A program made the translations under genes and the position numbers. Positions 45,801 to 52,828 of a stretch of DNA of 64,000 nt are shown here, piece by piece (position 1 is the stretch's first letter; every line of letters begins with the position of its first letter). The notes below the pieces were generated by a model. It had not been told where the DNA came from. It worked only from the letters and a program-made list of their open reading frames with translations, and did no database searches. The stretch is from Leucobacter musarum subsp. musarum (GTDB lineage: Bacteria > Actinomycetota > Actinomycetes > Actinomycetales > Microbacteriaceae): the NCBI RefSeq assembly GCF_001273845.1, contig NZ_JHBW01000064.1:124001-188000 (forward strand). Direction: 5' to 3'.

Positions 45801-48800
45801 ACCAGCGCTGCAAGCAGGCGATCGACGGAATCGCGCATGCCCGCGATGGTGGCTTCATCGAAGAGGGCACGGTCGTAGGCAAGCGCAGCATGCAGCGCGC
45901 CATCGTCGCCCGCGGGCGTCGCAAAGTCGAGCATCAGGTCGGTCTTCACGCCAGCGCTCGTCACCTGGCCGGGCACCGTGACCTCAACCCCGTCGAGATC
46001 GAGACGTGCGGGCGCGGTGTTCTGCAGGGTGAGCAACACCTGGAACACGGGGTGCCGATCCGCCACTCGCGACGGGCGCAGCGCATCGACGATCGCATCG
46101 AACGGCACGTCTTGGTGAGCGTACGCCTCGGTGTTGCTGGCGCGCACACGCTCGATGAGCTCGTCGAGCGTCGGATTGCCGCTCAGCGAGGTGCGCAGCG
46201 GCACCGTGTTCACGAAGAAGCCGACGAGATCGTTCAGCTGCGGGTCGCTGCGCCCGGCGACCGGGGTACCGATCACGATGTCTGTGCCGGCACCGTGCTG
46301 GCCGAGTGCCGCCGCGACCGCTGCGTGCAGCAGGATGAACAGGCTCGTGCGGTGCTTCTGAGCTGCGGCGCGCAGCTGGGCATGACGCTCGGTGTCGATT
46401 TCGAACGCGAGGTGCCCGATATCGCTCGGCGCATGACCGCGCGGGCGATCCCGCGGCAACTCGATCTCTTCAGGAGCGTCGGCGAGGGCGCGACGCCAGT
46501 AGTCGAGCTGCGCGCTGATCGCGCTCTCCGGGTCTTCGGGTGAGCCGAGTGACGCGCGCTGCCACAGCGTGTAATCGGCGTAGCTGACCGGCAGTTCGGT
46601 GAGCGCGTCACCACCGGCTGCGTGCTCCCGGTACGCCTGCGACAGGTCAGCAGCGAACGGGGCGAGCGACCAACCGTCGGCGGCGATGTGGTGCATGGTG
46701 ACGACGAGTGTGCGGCGCGTCGGCGACGTGCGCAGCAGCACGGCGCGCAGCGGCACCTCGGTGGTGACGGCGAACGGGCGCAACGTCTCTTCGCGCAGGA
46801 TCGCATCGAGTCGCTCGGCCGGAACGTCAACGGCGATCAGCGTCGACCCTCCGGCCTCCGTGTCGAGGATGTGCTGCTGCGGTTCGCCATCGACATAGGG
46901 GAATACCGTGCGCAGCGGTTCATGACGCGCGACAACGTCGCGGAGTGCAGCGCGGAGGGCACCCTCATCGAGATCGCCCTCAAGGTGCAGCACGATCGGA
47001 ATGTTGTAGGCGCTCGAGGTCGGATCGAGGGAGTTCAGGAACCAGAGGCGTCGCTGCGTCGGCGACACGGCAAGAAGCGCGCCGTGCGCCATGGGCTGCA
47101 ACGGGAGCGCGGTCGCCGTCGCTGCGGAAGTCGCGGCGAGATCGGCAAGCTCGGCGGGGGTCGGGCGCTCGAAAACGTCGCGTACCGTGACCTGGCGCTC
47201 GAGGCGCTCGGTCAGCAGCGACGCCAGCTGCGTGGCGAGCAGTGAGTGGCCTCCGGCGGCGAAGAAATCTTCACCGATACCGATTGACGGCACCCCGAGA
47301 ACGTCGGCGAATGCTTCGACGACAATGCGTTCCTCGGGAGTGCGCGGCTGCTGCACGCGATCCGCGGCGACCGCAGACGGCTTGGGCAATGCGCGTCGAT
47401 CGAGCTTGCCGTTGGGCGTCAGCGGGAGCTCGGCGAGCGCCAGGACGCTTCCCGGCACCATGTAGGCCGGGAGTTCGGCGGTGAGCGCCGTCTTGACGCG
47501 CGCCCCCAGACCGCTCAGATCGGCATCGCCGGTGACGTATCCTATGATTCGAGCCGATGCACCAGAGCCCTGCACCACCGCGGCGGCGCCCGTCACCCCA
47601 TCGCACCGGCGCAGGGCCGACTCGACCTCCGAGAGTTCGACGCGGTACCCGCGGATCTTGACCTGCTCATCGATGCGTCCGAGGAAACGGAGGGAGCCAT
47701 TGCGGCGGCGGCGCACCACATCACCCGTGCGATACATACGTGTGCCGTCTGCGGTGAACGGGTCGGCGAGAAATCGCTCTGCGCTCAGGCCCGGCTGCCC
47801 GATGTAGCCTGCTGCGACATTTGCCCCCGCGAGATAGAGCTCGCCAACGGCGCCGTCGGGAACGGGCGACAGCGCGGCGTCCAGCAGATAGTGGCGCGTG
47901 TTGCGCACCGACGTGCCGAGGTGCGGATCGCGACCCTCGGTGATCGGGGCGATCAGGCTGTCGACCGTCGTCTCGGTCGGGCCGTACAGATTGACGGCGT
48001 ACACGTCGCTGCGCGCGGCGAGCGCCTTCCACAGTTCGGGGCCGACCGCCTCGCCGCCGAGTGCGATCTCGGTCGGATACCGGCGCTGCGTGAAGAGGCC
48101 CGCCGCGATGAGTGCTTCCGCGAACGACGGGGTGGTCTCGATCGAATCGATCTCGTGCTCCGCCAGGAAGATCGCGAGGCGCTGCGGGTCGCGACGCACG
48201 TCGTCGTCGACGAGGTGCAGTTCGTGGCCGGCGAAGAGCCACAGCAGCGGATCCCACGCCGCATCGAACGAGAGCCCGGCGGTGTGCGCCACGCGGGCGG
48301 GGCGACCGAGACGTGCCTGCGCAGGATCGAACATCTCTGCGCGGTGGTGCTCGAACAGGTTGCGCAGCGCGAGCCGTTCCACGCCGACGCCTTTTGGTCG
48401 ACCGGTGCTGCCCGAGGTGAAGACCACATAGGCGAGGTCGGTGGCGGGGGGAATGGGGAGCTGCGCATAGCCCGCAGCCACCGCCGGCCACTCGGCGGCG
48501 GCGGTCTCATCGATGATGAGTGTCGGTACCGTCCAGTTCGCGCCCGAGGCGTGATCGCGCTCAGCCTGGCCGGGGCTGGTGAGCAACAGTTCCGGGGACG
48601 CGTCTTCGATCATGTTGCTGACGCGGTCGATCGGGTATTCAGGGTCAAGCGGCATGTATACGCCCCCCGCTTTCAGCGCGGCGAGCACCAGCACGGGCAG
48701 GTACTTGCTGCGTTCAATGCGCACGGCCACGGTGCTGCCCGCGCCGACCCCTCGGTCGACGAGCACGTGAGCGAGGCGCGAAGAGAGATCCTGCACCTCG

Positions 48801-50335
48801 GCGAATGACAGCGAACCGTCGGCGGCGAACACCGCAGGAGCTGCCCCGCGCACCTCCGCGATGTCGGCGAACGCGGTCAGCACAGACTCCTGGCCGATGG
48901 GAATCTCGGCGCCGGCACCGCGCGCGAGCAAGCGCGTCGCCTCTGCCTCGCCGACCACCGTCGCGTCGGTGACCGCCGTGGAAGCCGGCTCATCGAGCAC
49001 CTGAGTGAGCAGTTCGAGGAGGCGTGCGGCGTGCTCGGCGAGCATGCGCGCGGAGTAGAGATCCGCGTCGCCCTCGAGCTGCAGTGTGGGTTCCGCGGCG
49101 TCGCTCGTCAGGCCCGAGATCACGACGGACAGATCACGCACGGGTCCGGTCGACAGGATCGTGACGGTGCCTCGGGCGCGGCCGAAGGTGAGATCGTCGA
49201 TGACGGGAAGCAGGTTGACGGAGGGGCCGGTGGCGCCGTGCCCAGGCGCGAGCTCACCGATGGGGAACTGCTGGTGGGCGACCGCTCCGCGCACAGCGTC
49301 GCCGGCGCTCACGATGACCTCGGCAAGATTCTGGTTCGCCGAGACATCGACGCGGAGCGGAAGGATGCTCGAGAGCATCGACGGCGTCTGCTTCGCGATC
49401 GGCCCCCGCCGTGCCGTCACCGGGAGGCCGAGCGAGACTTCCGACTGCCCCGTCATCTTCGAGAGGTAGAGCGCGACCAACCCGACCGCGGTCTTCGGCA
49501 TGTCGCGTCCGAGCGCGCGAAGGCGCACGGCGTCGGCATCGGGGATCGGAACCGAGGCCCGCTCCACACGACGAGCCACGCGGCTCGCGGTCCCCTCGAG
49601 GCCGGTCACCTCCGTGTCGGCAGCGAACTGACCGCGCCAGTACTCCGCATCCGTCGTGAACTGCGCGGAGTTGCGGTACTCCTCAAGGTGGGTCTGGAGC
49701 TCGGCGAGGCTCGGCAGCGGAGAAGCGGTGCGCGCCGCGAGATACGAAATCGGGGCTGACAGCACCGCCCCGAGGACGCCGCCCGGCGCACTTTTCACGA
49801 GCCGTGAGTACGCGCCCGCGAGATACCGCAGACCGATGACCGCCGAATAGCCGTCCAAGAGTACGTGGTGCACGCGCTGGAAGAGGAGCCAACGCTCGTC
49901 GGCGATCCGGAACAGGACCGTGGCGAAGAGGTCGCCCCCGACAATGTCGCGAGCCGTCGCGAGTTCCGAGTCCATGCGGTCGAGCGCCGCAGCCCGAGCA
50001 TCGCCCTCGCCGCGGTCACGCAGATCGACGGTCTCGAGCAGATTCGCAGTGGGCGACGGCCGATCGATGACGCCGAACGGGCCCGCACCGTCGTCGCGGA
50101 TGCGGAGACTCATCGCGTCGAGATCAGCGACCGTCTTCGTGAGTGCAATGCGCAGCAGACGCTCGTCGATCGGTCCCCGCAGATCGAGGTACTGCCCGAT
50201 CTGGTAGCTGGGGTTCTCGGGATCGAGCTGCTGGGCGTACCAGATGCCGCGCTGAGCGGCGGTGAGCTCGATACTCGAGGATCCGTGCGCGCGAGCGCGA
50301 GCATCCGGGGCGAAGGGCGGGCGGTTTTCGGTCAC
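39866..50335 (-). CDS. Trimodular nonribosomal peptide synthetase, C-A-T x3 with terminal thioesterase (EntF-like start)
   Basis: 3489 residues. Approximate layout: C1 20-440 (HHVLLDG ~155), A1 480-990 (FTSGSTGRPKG ~637), T1 ~1030 (GGHSLLA); C2 1090-1520 (HHIAADG ~1216), A2 1545-2055 (FTSGTTGTPKG ~1700), T2 ~2090 (GGHSLLA); C3 2165-2590 (HHIATDG ~2285), A3 2610-3120 (FTSGTTGKPKG ~2760), T3 ~3158 (GGHSFIA); TE 3225-3480 (GFSFGG ~3297). All catalytic motifs look intact and no epimerase or methylation domain is present. It begins with a C domain like EntF, so the first condensation should accept an acyl or aryl group loaded on a separate carrier. The three A pockets are alike (FDAAWDP, FDAAWDP, FDAAMDP; Glu in ETTPS; VDS), with acidic residues at the 278 and 331 equivalents. 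That would allow cationic residues such as Orn/Lys, but the specificity is not established. Confidence 0.95.
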   Translation of the reverse strand: MTENRPPFAPDARARAHGSSSIELTAAQRGIWYAQQLDPENPSYQIGQYLDLRGPIDERLLRIALTKTVADLDAMSLRIRDDGAGPFGVIDRPSPTANLLETVDLRDRGEGDARAAALDRMDSELATARDIVGGDLFATVLFRIADERWLLFQRVHHVLLDGYSAVIGLRYLAGAYSRLVKSAPGGVLGAVLSAPISYLAARTASPLPSLAELQTHLEEYRNSAQFTTDAEYWRGQFAADTEVTGLEGTASRVARRVERASVPIPDADAVRLRALGRDMPKTAVGLVALYLSKMTGQSEVSLGLPVTARRGPIAKQTPSMLSSILPLRVDVSANQNLAEVIVSAGDAVRGAVAHQQFPIGELAPGHGATGPSVNLLPVIDDLTFGRARGTVTILSTGPVRDLSVVISGLTSDAAEPTLQLEGDADLYSARMLAEHAARLLELLTQVLDEPASTAVTDATVVGEAEATRLLARGAGAEIPIGQESVLTAFADIAEVRGAAPAVFAADGSLSFAEVQDLSSRLAHVLVDRGVGAGSTVAVRIERSKYLPVLVLAALKAGGVYMPLDPEYPIDRVSNMIEDASPELLLTSPGQAERDHASGANWTVPTLIIDETAAAEWPAVAAGYAQLPIPPATDLAYVVFTSGSTGRPKGVGVERLALRNLFEHHRAEMFDPAQARLGRPARVAHTAGLSFDAAWDPLLWLFAGHELHLVDDDVRRDPQRLAIFLAEHEIDSIETTPSFAEALIAAGLFTQRRYPTEIALGGEAVGPELWKALAARSDVYAVNLYGPTETTVDSLIAPITEGRDPHLGTSVRNTRHYLLDAALSPVPDGAVGELYLAGANVAAGYIGQPGLSAERFLADPFTADGTRMYRTGDVVRRRRNGSLRFLGRIDEQVKIRGYRVELSEVESALRRCDGVTGAAAVVQGSGASARIIGYVTGDADLSGLGARVKTALTAELPAYMVPGSVLALAELPLTPNGKLDRRALPKPSAVAADRVQQPRTPEERIVVEAFADVLGVPSIGIGEDFFAAGGHSLLATQLASLLTERLERQVTVRDVFERPTPAELADLAATSAATATALPLQPMAHGALLAVSPTQRRLWFLNSLDPTSSAYNIPIVLHLEGDLDEGALRAALRDVVARHEPLRTVFPYVDGEPQQHILDTEAGGSTLIAVDVPAERLDAILREETLRPFAVTTEVPLRAVLLRTSPTRRTLVVTMHHIAADGWSLAPFAADLSQAYREHAAGGDALTELPVSYADYTLWQRASLGSPEDPESAISAQLDYWRRALADAPEEIELPRDRPRGHAPSDIGHLAFEIDTERHAQLRAAAQKHRTSLFILLHAAVAAALGQHGAGTDIVIGTPVAGRSDPQLNDLVGFFVNTVPLRTSLSGNPTLDELIERVRASNTEAYAHQDVPFDAIVDALRPSRVADRHPVFQVLLTLQNTAPARLDLDGVEVTVPGQVTSAGVKTDLMLDFATPAGDDGALHAALAYDRALFDEATIAGMRDSVDRLLAALVERSERRLSDIEAIDASDRERITRQSSGPTRDVSGTVLDALDAQVGAHPDETALIDDAGSLTFAEAGARIDAVARALLLSGVRHGDRVAVALSRSADAIITVLAAQRAGAVAVPVDIDYPDARVTQILEAAAPELLIAIDTLRLGPLAEAAGTGVVDPATLLERTRRAEPVPELPQVRAEDAAYLVFTSGTTGTPKGVQVPHSALMNVFAQHLDAMIEPFRAQIDGRAPRVLHVAGLGFDAAWDPILWLAAGSTLVMANDDTRRDAAALVDALDTYAIDVLETTPSYVRQLVSSGLLNRAQGRATPLLIAVGGEAISPELWQSLAADDAIEAWNLYGPSEFTVDSVVARVQGDAGVRIGYPITNVRARVLDEYLREVPDGVTGELYLSGASEAHGYRGRAAETASAFIADPSGTGSRMYRTGDLVRRHRDGSLEYLRRVDDQIKLRGYRIELADVERALERADGVTGAVARVDTPAGPDSARIVAWVATPGTPDDTRLGDRVLATAREQLPAYMVPTTVRTVDRIPLTPNGKVDVAALPAPESHGRSRAPESDAEQLMCAAFATITGADSVGVDDDFFALGGHSLLAVALIGEIRERFGTAPAVRAVFDAPTPAGLLDHTLQSNDDRAAADAASAPKPQVEPLSAWVAAHPRGDDSDAPVSPGQARLWFVNRLDSTSGDYNVVLSAELAGDLDIDALSQAMDDLVARHEILRTTYPEVDGAPVQRVHAATSGVLQHGRIDASAGFDLTRELPLRASIELLGAQRWRLQLVVHHIATDGASLAPMLRDLAAAYAAHTGAASAGLTPLPGQFSDYARQLAATRNADREDADLHAWVEHLSGAPDELVLPADGAREHHATQPAAQVAFAVPARTAAALSSFAAGIRATDFHGWLGALSAFLMRTGAGSDLVIGTPSAGRSDPDLAPLVGFFVNTLPVRLQLGDEASLADAVATARSAALFGIDHEHVPFERIVEAVGPERALGRHPLFQTLLTVEQPHEFALELPGVTVTPEVSASTGAAKADLSFTLRPSAPGAEVLGTLEFNSALFSEAAAHGLVQRFVAFLGSAIDAPDAPIMATDIAGTPARLPAWSSNRAELGSAELANADANTAPVSVLDAFDATVARDESHTALVTAEGSLTFAELAHRTTEITAGLRAAGVGSGSVVATRLPRSFDTIAVLLGIWRAGAVAMPIDPEYPPERVEAMLAAADPALVIDGDVDAALRTAERDRTALEHTDPAHPRDVSLDDPAYLIFTSGTTGKPKGVQVPHRALASLLRSHRATLLPDSALRRARFAHTTGVGFDAAMDPVLWLAEGHEVHLIGDETRRDPEALLQYFAAQRITAWETTPSYVEAVSRQTRLAEWLDACEADEPFTLLLGGEAVTDGMWQWARERRALQAWNLYGPTEVGVDSMLADVAAASQPTLGSTTTDTVGYVLDRGLRPVPVGSIGELWLAGPQLAHGYLGRAAATADRFVADPFARDGSRMYRTGDLVAVRDPQSDETGRVVSLGRSDAQVKIRGHRVEPDELRLVLEAQPGVERAVVLPVPQGEQTVLGAWVVTDHSDDLSALESALREAVQGRIPEYMVPSAIAFIDRVPLTPNGKLDRQALPELHASGGAGRAPETPAEVAVAAAFAEALGVDDVRADDAFFALGGHSFIAQPVIRTINAALGSMLPVQAVFQAPTVAGLAALAERGEGDIAASLQPILPLRPVSEPGASRTPLFAVHPASGVSWKFAGLLAHLDASQPLYGLQLPAITPDVEALSFNALPELLDEYVAAMRSVQPEGPYRLIGFSFGGRLAQHLAAHLQSQGAEVELLAVLDAYPTEHSAIAGVDGGDAMWRAFLDANDVAAPEFELDAASTRRVLADAGNPAADIPDESIERLVHGFLRLGALLDETAVPTFAGDLHVFAATVDVPRDRPTPEAWKPFTRGSVTASDVPARHSALLSDDAVRAFAPQLERLIADAQARRANRSVEGSEAPESL

Positions 50336-50422
50336 TGGGCGCTCCTGTACTGGCGCCGATATCGAGTTCGGCGCCTCGTCTGCATCTCGGCTTACGGCGT
50401 GACGCCGTTCGTCAGTGCAGCG

Positions 50423-50668
50423 TTACTGGAACTGGCCGATCTGCAGGAAGTTGAGGATGCCGCCGATGTCGATGAGCGGGCCATCGATGAGGGGGCCGTC
50501 GATCAGTGCACCCTGGGCGCTCGCCGTGGTGGCGGGTGCCACCACGGGGGTTTGCGCGGACTGCGCTGGCTCAACCGCGCTCGCGGGAAGGGCCGTGACG
50601 GTGAGTGCGCCGATCGAGATCGCTGCTGCGGTGGCGGCGCTGGCAAAGGTGCGGGTCGACTGCTTCAT
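50423..50668 (-). CDS. Small secreted protein with LIDGP repeats, first gene of the NRPS operon
   Basis: 81 residues. A Sec signal peptide (MKQSTRTFASAATAAA..., with an ALPASA cleavage motif near residue 31) is followed by a short Ala/Thr/Pro linker and a C-terminal LIDG repeat: ALIDGPLIDGPLIDIGG, then ILNFLQIGQFQ. No lipobox and no anchor. The ATG has GAGGAG 8-13 nt upstream. It lies 87 bp upstream of the NRPS on the same strand with no terminator seen, so it is probably co-transcribed. No known siderophore family has an obvious counterpart; function unknown. Confidence 0.72.
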   Translation of the reverse strand: MKQSTRTFASAATAAAISIGALTVTALPASAVEPAQSAQTPVVAPATTASAQGALIDGPLIDGPLIDIGGILNFLQIGQFQ

Positions 50669-50992
50669 TGTGCTGCTCCTCGTTTCACGGTGATGTGCCG
50701 GGTTGGTCACATGCGGGGTTCGGAGCATTGCCGTGATCGGTTTGGAGACATTCCGAGGTCTGCGGGAACGGTCAGGTTCGCTGAGGCTTCGCCGCGCAGA
50801 CACTGAATTGAGCCTGATGGCTCATCAGCGTTGTGAGTCGCATTCACTCGTATGGCGCGCGCCGAGCGCACCGGTTTTGCTCGAGTGCATGCTTGAAGCG
50901 CTGGTGCACTCGAAGAAAAAGGGTGCGTTCGATGCGCTGTACGAGGTGCGAGTGGCGGGGGCGAGGTGCGGGGCGCGGGATGCGAGCTGCGC
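50669..50992. other. Intergenic region upstream of the NRPS operon
   Basis: These 324 bp should hold the promoter of the NRPS operon. The only clear structure is copy B of the palindromic element. A weak partial iron-box match lies at 50772-50790. No gene could be supported. Confidence 0.55.
50863..50932 (+). repeat. 70-bp palindromic element, copy B
   Basis: Second copy of the element at 36940-37009 in direct orientation, 55 of 70 positions identical. The arms are 50868-50889 and 50905-50926, 18 of 22 complementary, with TCGAGTGCA/TGCACTCGA perfect. Both arms vary while complementarity in the core is kept, which suggests that the fold is selected. Confidence 0.75.
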
Positions 50993-51425
50993 TCAGCCGG
51001 CGCCGCCCACCGCGCTGCGGAGTGACGCTGCGAGCGGCGTGAGGTCGAGCTTCTGCACGCTTCGGGGCCGGTGAGCGTCGTCGAACCCCGTAGAGATCCA
51101 TTCAGCGAGTGCGGCCGCCTCGCCGCCATCCGCGACGCGCTCGACGGTGGAACGCCCGACCACGATGTTCACCGTCAGACGCGAGTCACGAGAGAAGTGC
51201 TTCATCGATGAGTGTGTCGAGTTCGATGAGGTGCCGGTATCAGCAGCCCCTGACGCGTAGTCGGTCAGGCTTCCGCTGATCCAGACCGCGATTTCGCAGG
51301 TCTCAACCCCCTGACACCTCGAGCGACGCGAGCGCCTCCTTGCCGCGTTGCCGCAACTGCACCAGCGACGCGTGGAACCGACCTGCTTCGGGGCCGCCCA
51401 TTCGGCCACTGAGTGACATCTCCAT
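50993..51425 (-). pseudogene. Small unrecognised protein gene broken by a +1 slip in a G5 run
   Basis: From the ATG at 51425 the frame reads MEMSLSGRMGGPEAGRFHAS to EALASLEVSGG and stops. The next frame continues from the same place (GVETCEIAVWISGSLTDYA onwards) to LTPLAASLRSAVGGAG at 50993. Removing one G from the five-G run (51307-51311 on the plus strand) would join them into one ~143-residue protein. Either a recent frameshift mutation, a sequencing error or programmed slippage. A minus-strand TAGCCT box 7 nt before the ATG suggests a leaderless transcript. Family unknown; the next gene downstream on this strand, past a 324-bp intergenic gap, is the small secreted protein of the NRPS operon. 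Confidence 0.5.
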
Positions 51426-51432
51426 GCAACTC

Positions 51433-51438
51433 AGGCTA
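51433..51438 (-). promoter_or_regulatory. -10 box before the frameshifted small gene
   Basis: TAGCCT on the minus strand, 7 nt before the ATG at 51425: the same leaderless layout as at 28390. Confidence 0.45.
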
Positions 51439-51474
51439 GTCCGCGATGTCGTCGCAGCGTCGCAGCACGAACGC

Positions 51475-52680
51475 TCAGAGCGGCACGTTCAGGTTGACCG
51501 CCCAGTCGCGAATCGCCTGTCGCTCGGCGGCGTCGCAGACGTACCCGTAGCCGAGGCTCTCAGAGCCGTTACTCAATGACCACTGGTCGTAATAGGTGAG
51601 CGCGTAGCAGTCGGCCATGACTTCTTTGCTGCCCTGGAACAGGCCCTGCGCGAGCAGATCGTTGTAGGCGCCCGAGTAGTCTTCGGCACCCTGGTCGTCA
51701 GCCCGTTGATACACGTGCGCGAGTTCGTGGGTGACCAGCATCAGGTTCATCCACTCGCTGCCGACCTCGGCCTCGGGCAACAGGTGCACCGTGAGCGGTT
51801 GAGCCGCGAGCACGCAGCCGATGTTCTCCTTGCCTGGCCGCGGCTCGCTCAAGCAGGCCGTCACAGCGTCGTACTGCACGTCGATGAAGCCGTTGCCCGC
51901 CGCATCGACGATGCCCTCCGTCAGTGATCCCGACGCATTTGAGCGGCGTGCCTCGGCAGCGGCCACGCTCTGTTCGAGCTCTGCACGAAACGCAGCGGCC
52001 CGCTCAGCGATGGGCTTGGCTTCGTAGATGCCGATCGTCGGGTCGGCGGCGCGCTTCTCGTCGAGCCTGAAGTTGCGCAGGTCGGCGACGAGCGGTGCGA
52101 CCGGGTTGCCCTCCAGTTGGGCGGCGAGCTCGATGATGCGCGGCCGGTCGGCTTCGAACTGGGAGATTTGCGCGTCGACCTCCGGGTCCGAGGTCGGCGG
52201 CGCGGCCTGCGGGGCGTCGGGAGCAGCGCTCTGTGACGGGAGGGGCTGCGAAACGTCGCGAGTATCGGGCGTCGAGACCGCGGCACCCCAGCCGAGCGCG
52301 GCAACGAGCACGATGATCGCGATCACCGCGACGACCAGGCACCCGCAACCAGCGAACCACCAACCGGCGCCGCCGCGTCGCCGGGGCGCGGGAGGCGACT
52401 GGGGCCACGATGGCGCACGCAGCGGGATCGGCGAGCCCGCCGTGCCCGCCGAACCCGCCGCACCTATCGAACCCACTGGTGAAGCCGGCGGCATCGGCGC
52501 GTACGCGAATGCTGCCGGATTCACGGCGCGCATCCACTGGATCAGTTCGGGGTATGCGCCCGGGTTCGCGGCGATCTCGGCGTGCAGATCCCAGCGGCGG
52601 GCGGCGATCTCGGCGAGCACGCGCGGGGGGACGCCGCGTGCGTTCGCCGCATACCGGTCAGCGTCTTGCGGCGAATTCAC
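51475..52680 (-). CDS. Membrane-anchored zinc-metallopeptidase-like protein with N-terminal variant leucine-rich-repeat domain
   Basis: 401 residues. The cytoplasmic N-terminus (RYAANARGVPPRVLAEIAAR, WDLHAEIAANPGAYPELIQW) is the variant-LRR domain often placed before actinobacterial membrane proteins. A Pro/Gly/Ala-rich linker leads to one helix near residues 112-140 (CGCLVVAVIAIIVLVAALGW). The extracellular part ends in a peptidase-like domain with THELAHVYQ (HExxH near residue 318) and a downstream SKEVMADCYALTYY that could give the third ligand. Cys residues suggest a disulfide. The GTG at 52680 has GGGAG 9 nt upstream. Substrate unknown. Confidence 0.75.
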   Translation of the reverse strand: MNSPQDADRYAANARGVPPRVLAEIAARRWDLHAEIAANPGAYPELIQWMRAVNPAAFAYAPMPPASPVGSIGAAGSAGTAGSPIPLRAPSWPQSPPAPRRRGGAGWWFAGCGCLVVAVIAIIVLVAALGWGAAVSTPDTRDVSQPLPSQSAAPDAPQAAPPTSDPEVDAQISQFEADRPRIIELAAQLEGNPVAPLVADLRNFRLDEKRAADPTIGIYEAKPIAERAAAFRAELEQSVAAAEARRSNASGSLTEGIVDAAGNGFIDVQYDAVTACLSEPRPGKENIGCVLAAQPLTVHLLPEAEVGSEWMNLMLVTHELAHVYQRADDQGAEDYSGAYNDLLAQGLFQGSKEVMADCYALTYYDQWSLSNGSESLGYGYVCDAAERQAIRDWAVNLNVPL

Positions 52681-52828
52681 GATTCGTCGCTCCCGTGTGT
52701 TAGGTCCACCCCCCTGAGCGTATTCGGTCAACCGCCCGGGTTCGGCGCGACGAAGCGAATCTCTCTCATGTGTCTGCGCGTACACGGAGTAGCTACTCTT
52801 GCGTGAAACGCGGGGTAGAGGGGGCACG

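Noticed and set aside
39866-50335. Assigning Ser/Thr/Gly or 2,3-dihydroxybenzoate specificity to the A domains from EntF-like context
   Set aside because: The pocket motifs FDAAWDP and FDAAMDP do not match the Ser, Thr or Gly codes I know, and no DHB genes are present; left unassigned.
50772-50790. Possible iron box before the NRPS operon
   Set aside because: TCAGGTTCGCTGAGGCTTC matches only about 12 of 19 positions and lacks the symmetric right half; too weak to annotate, though iron control is expected.
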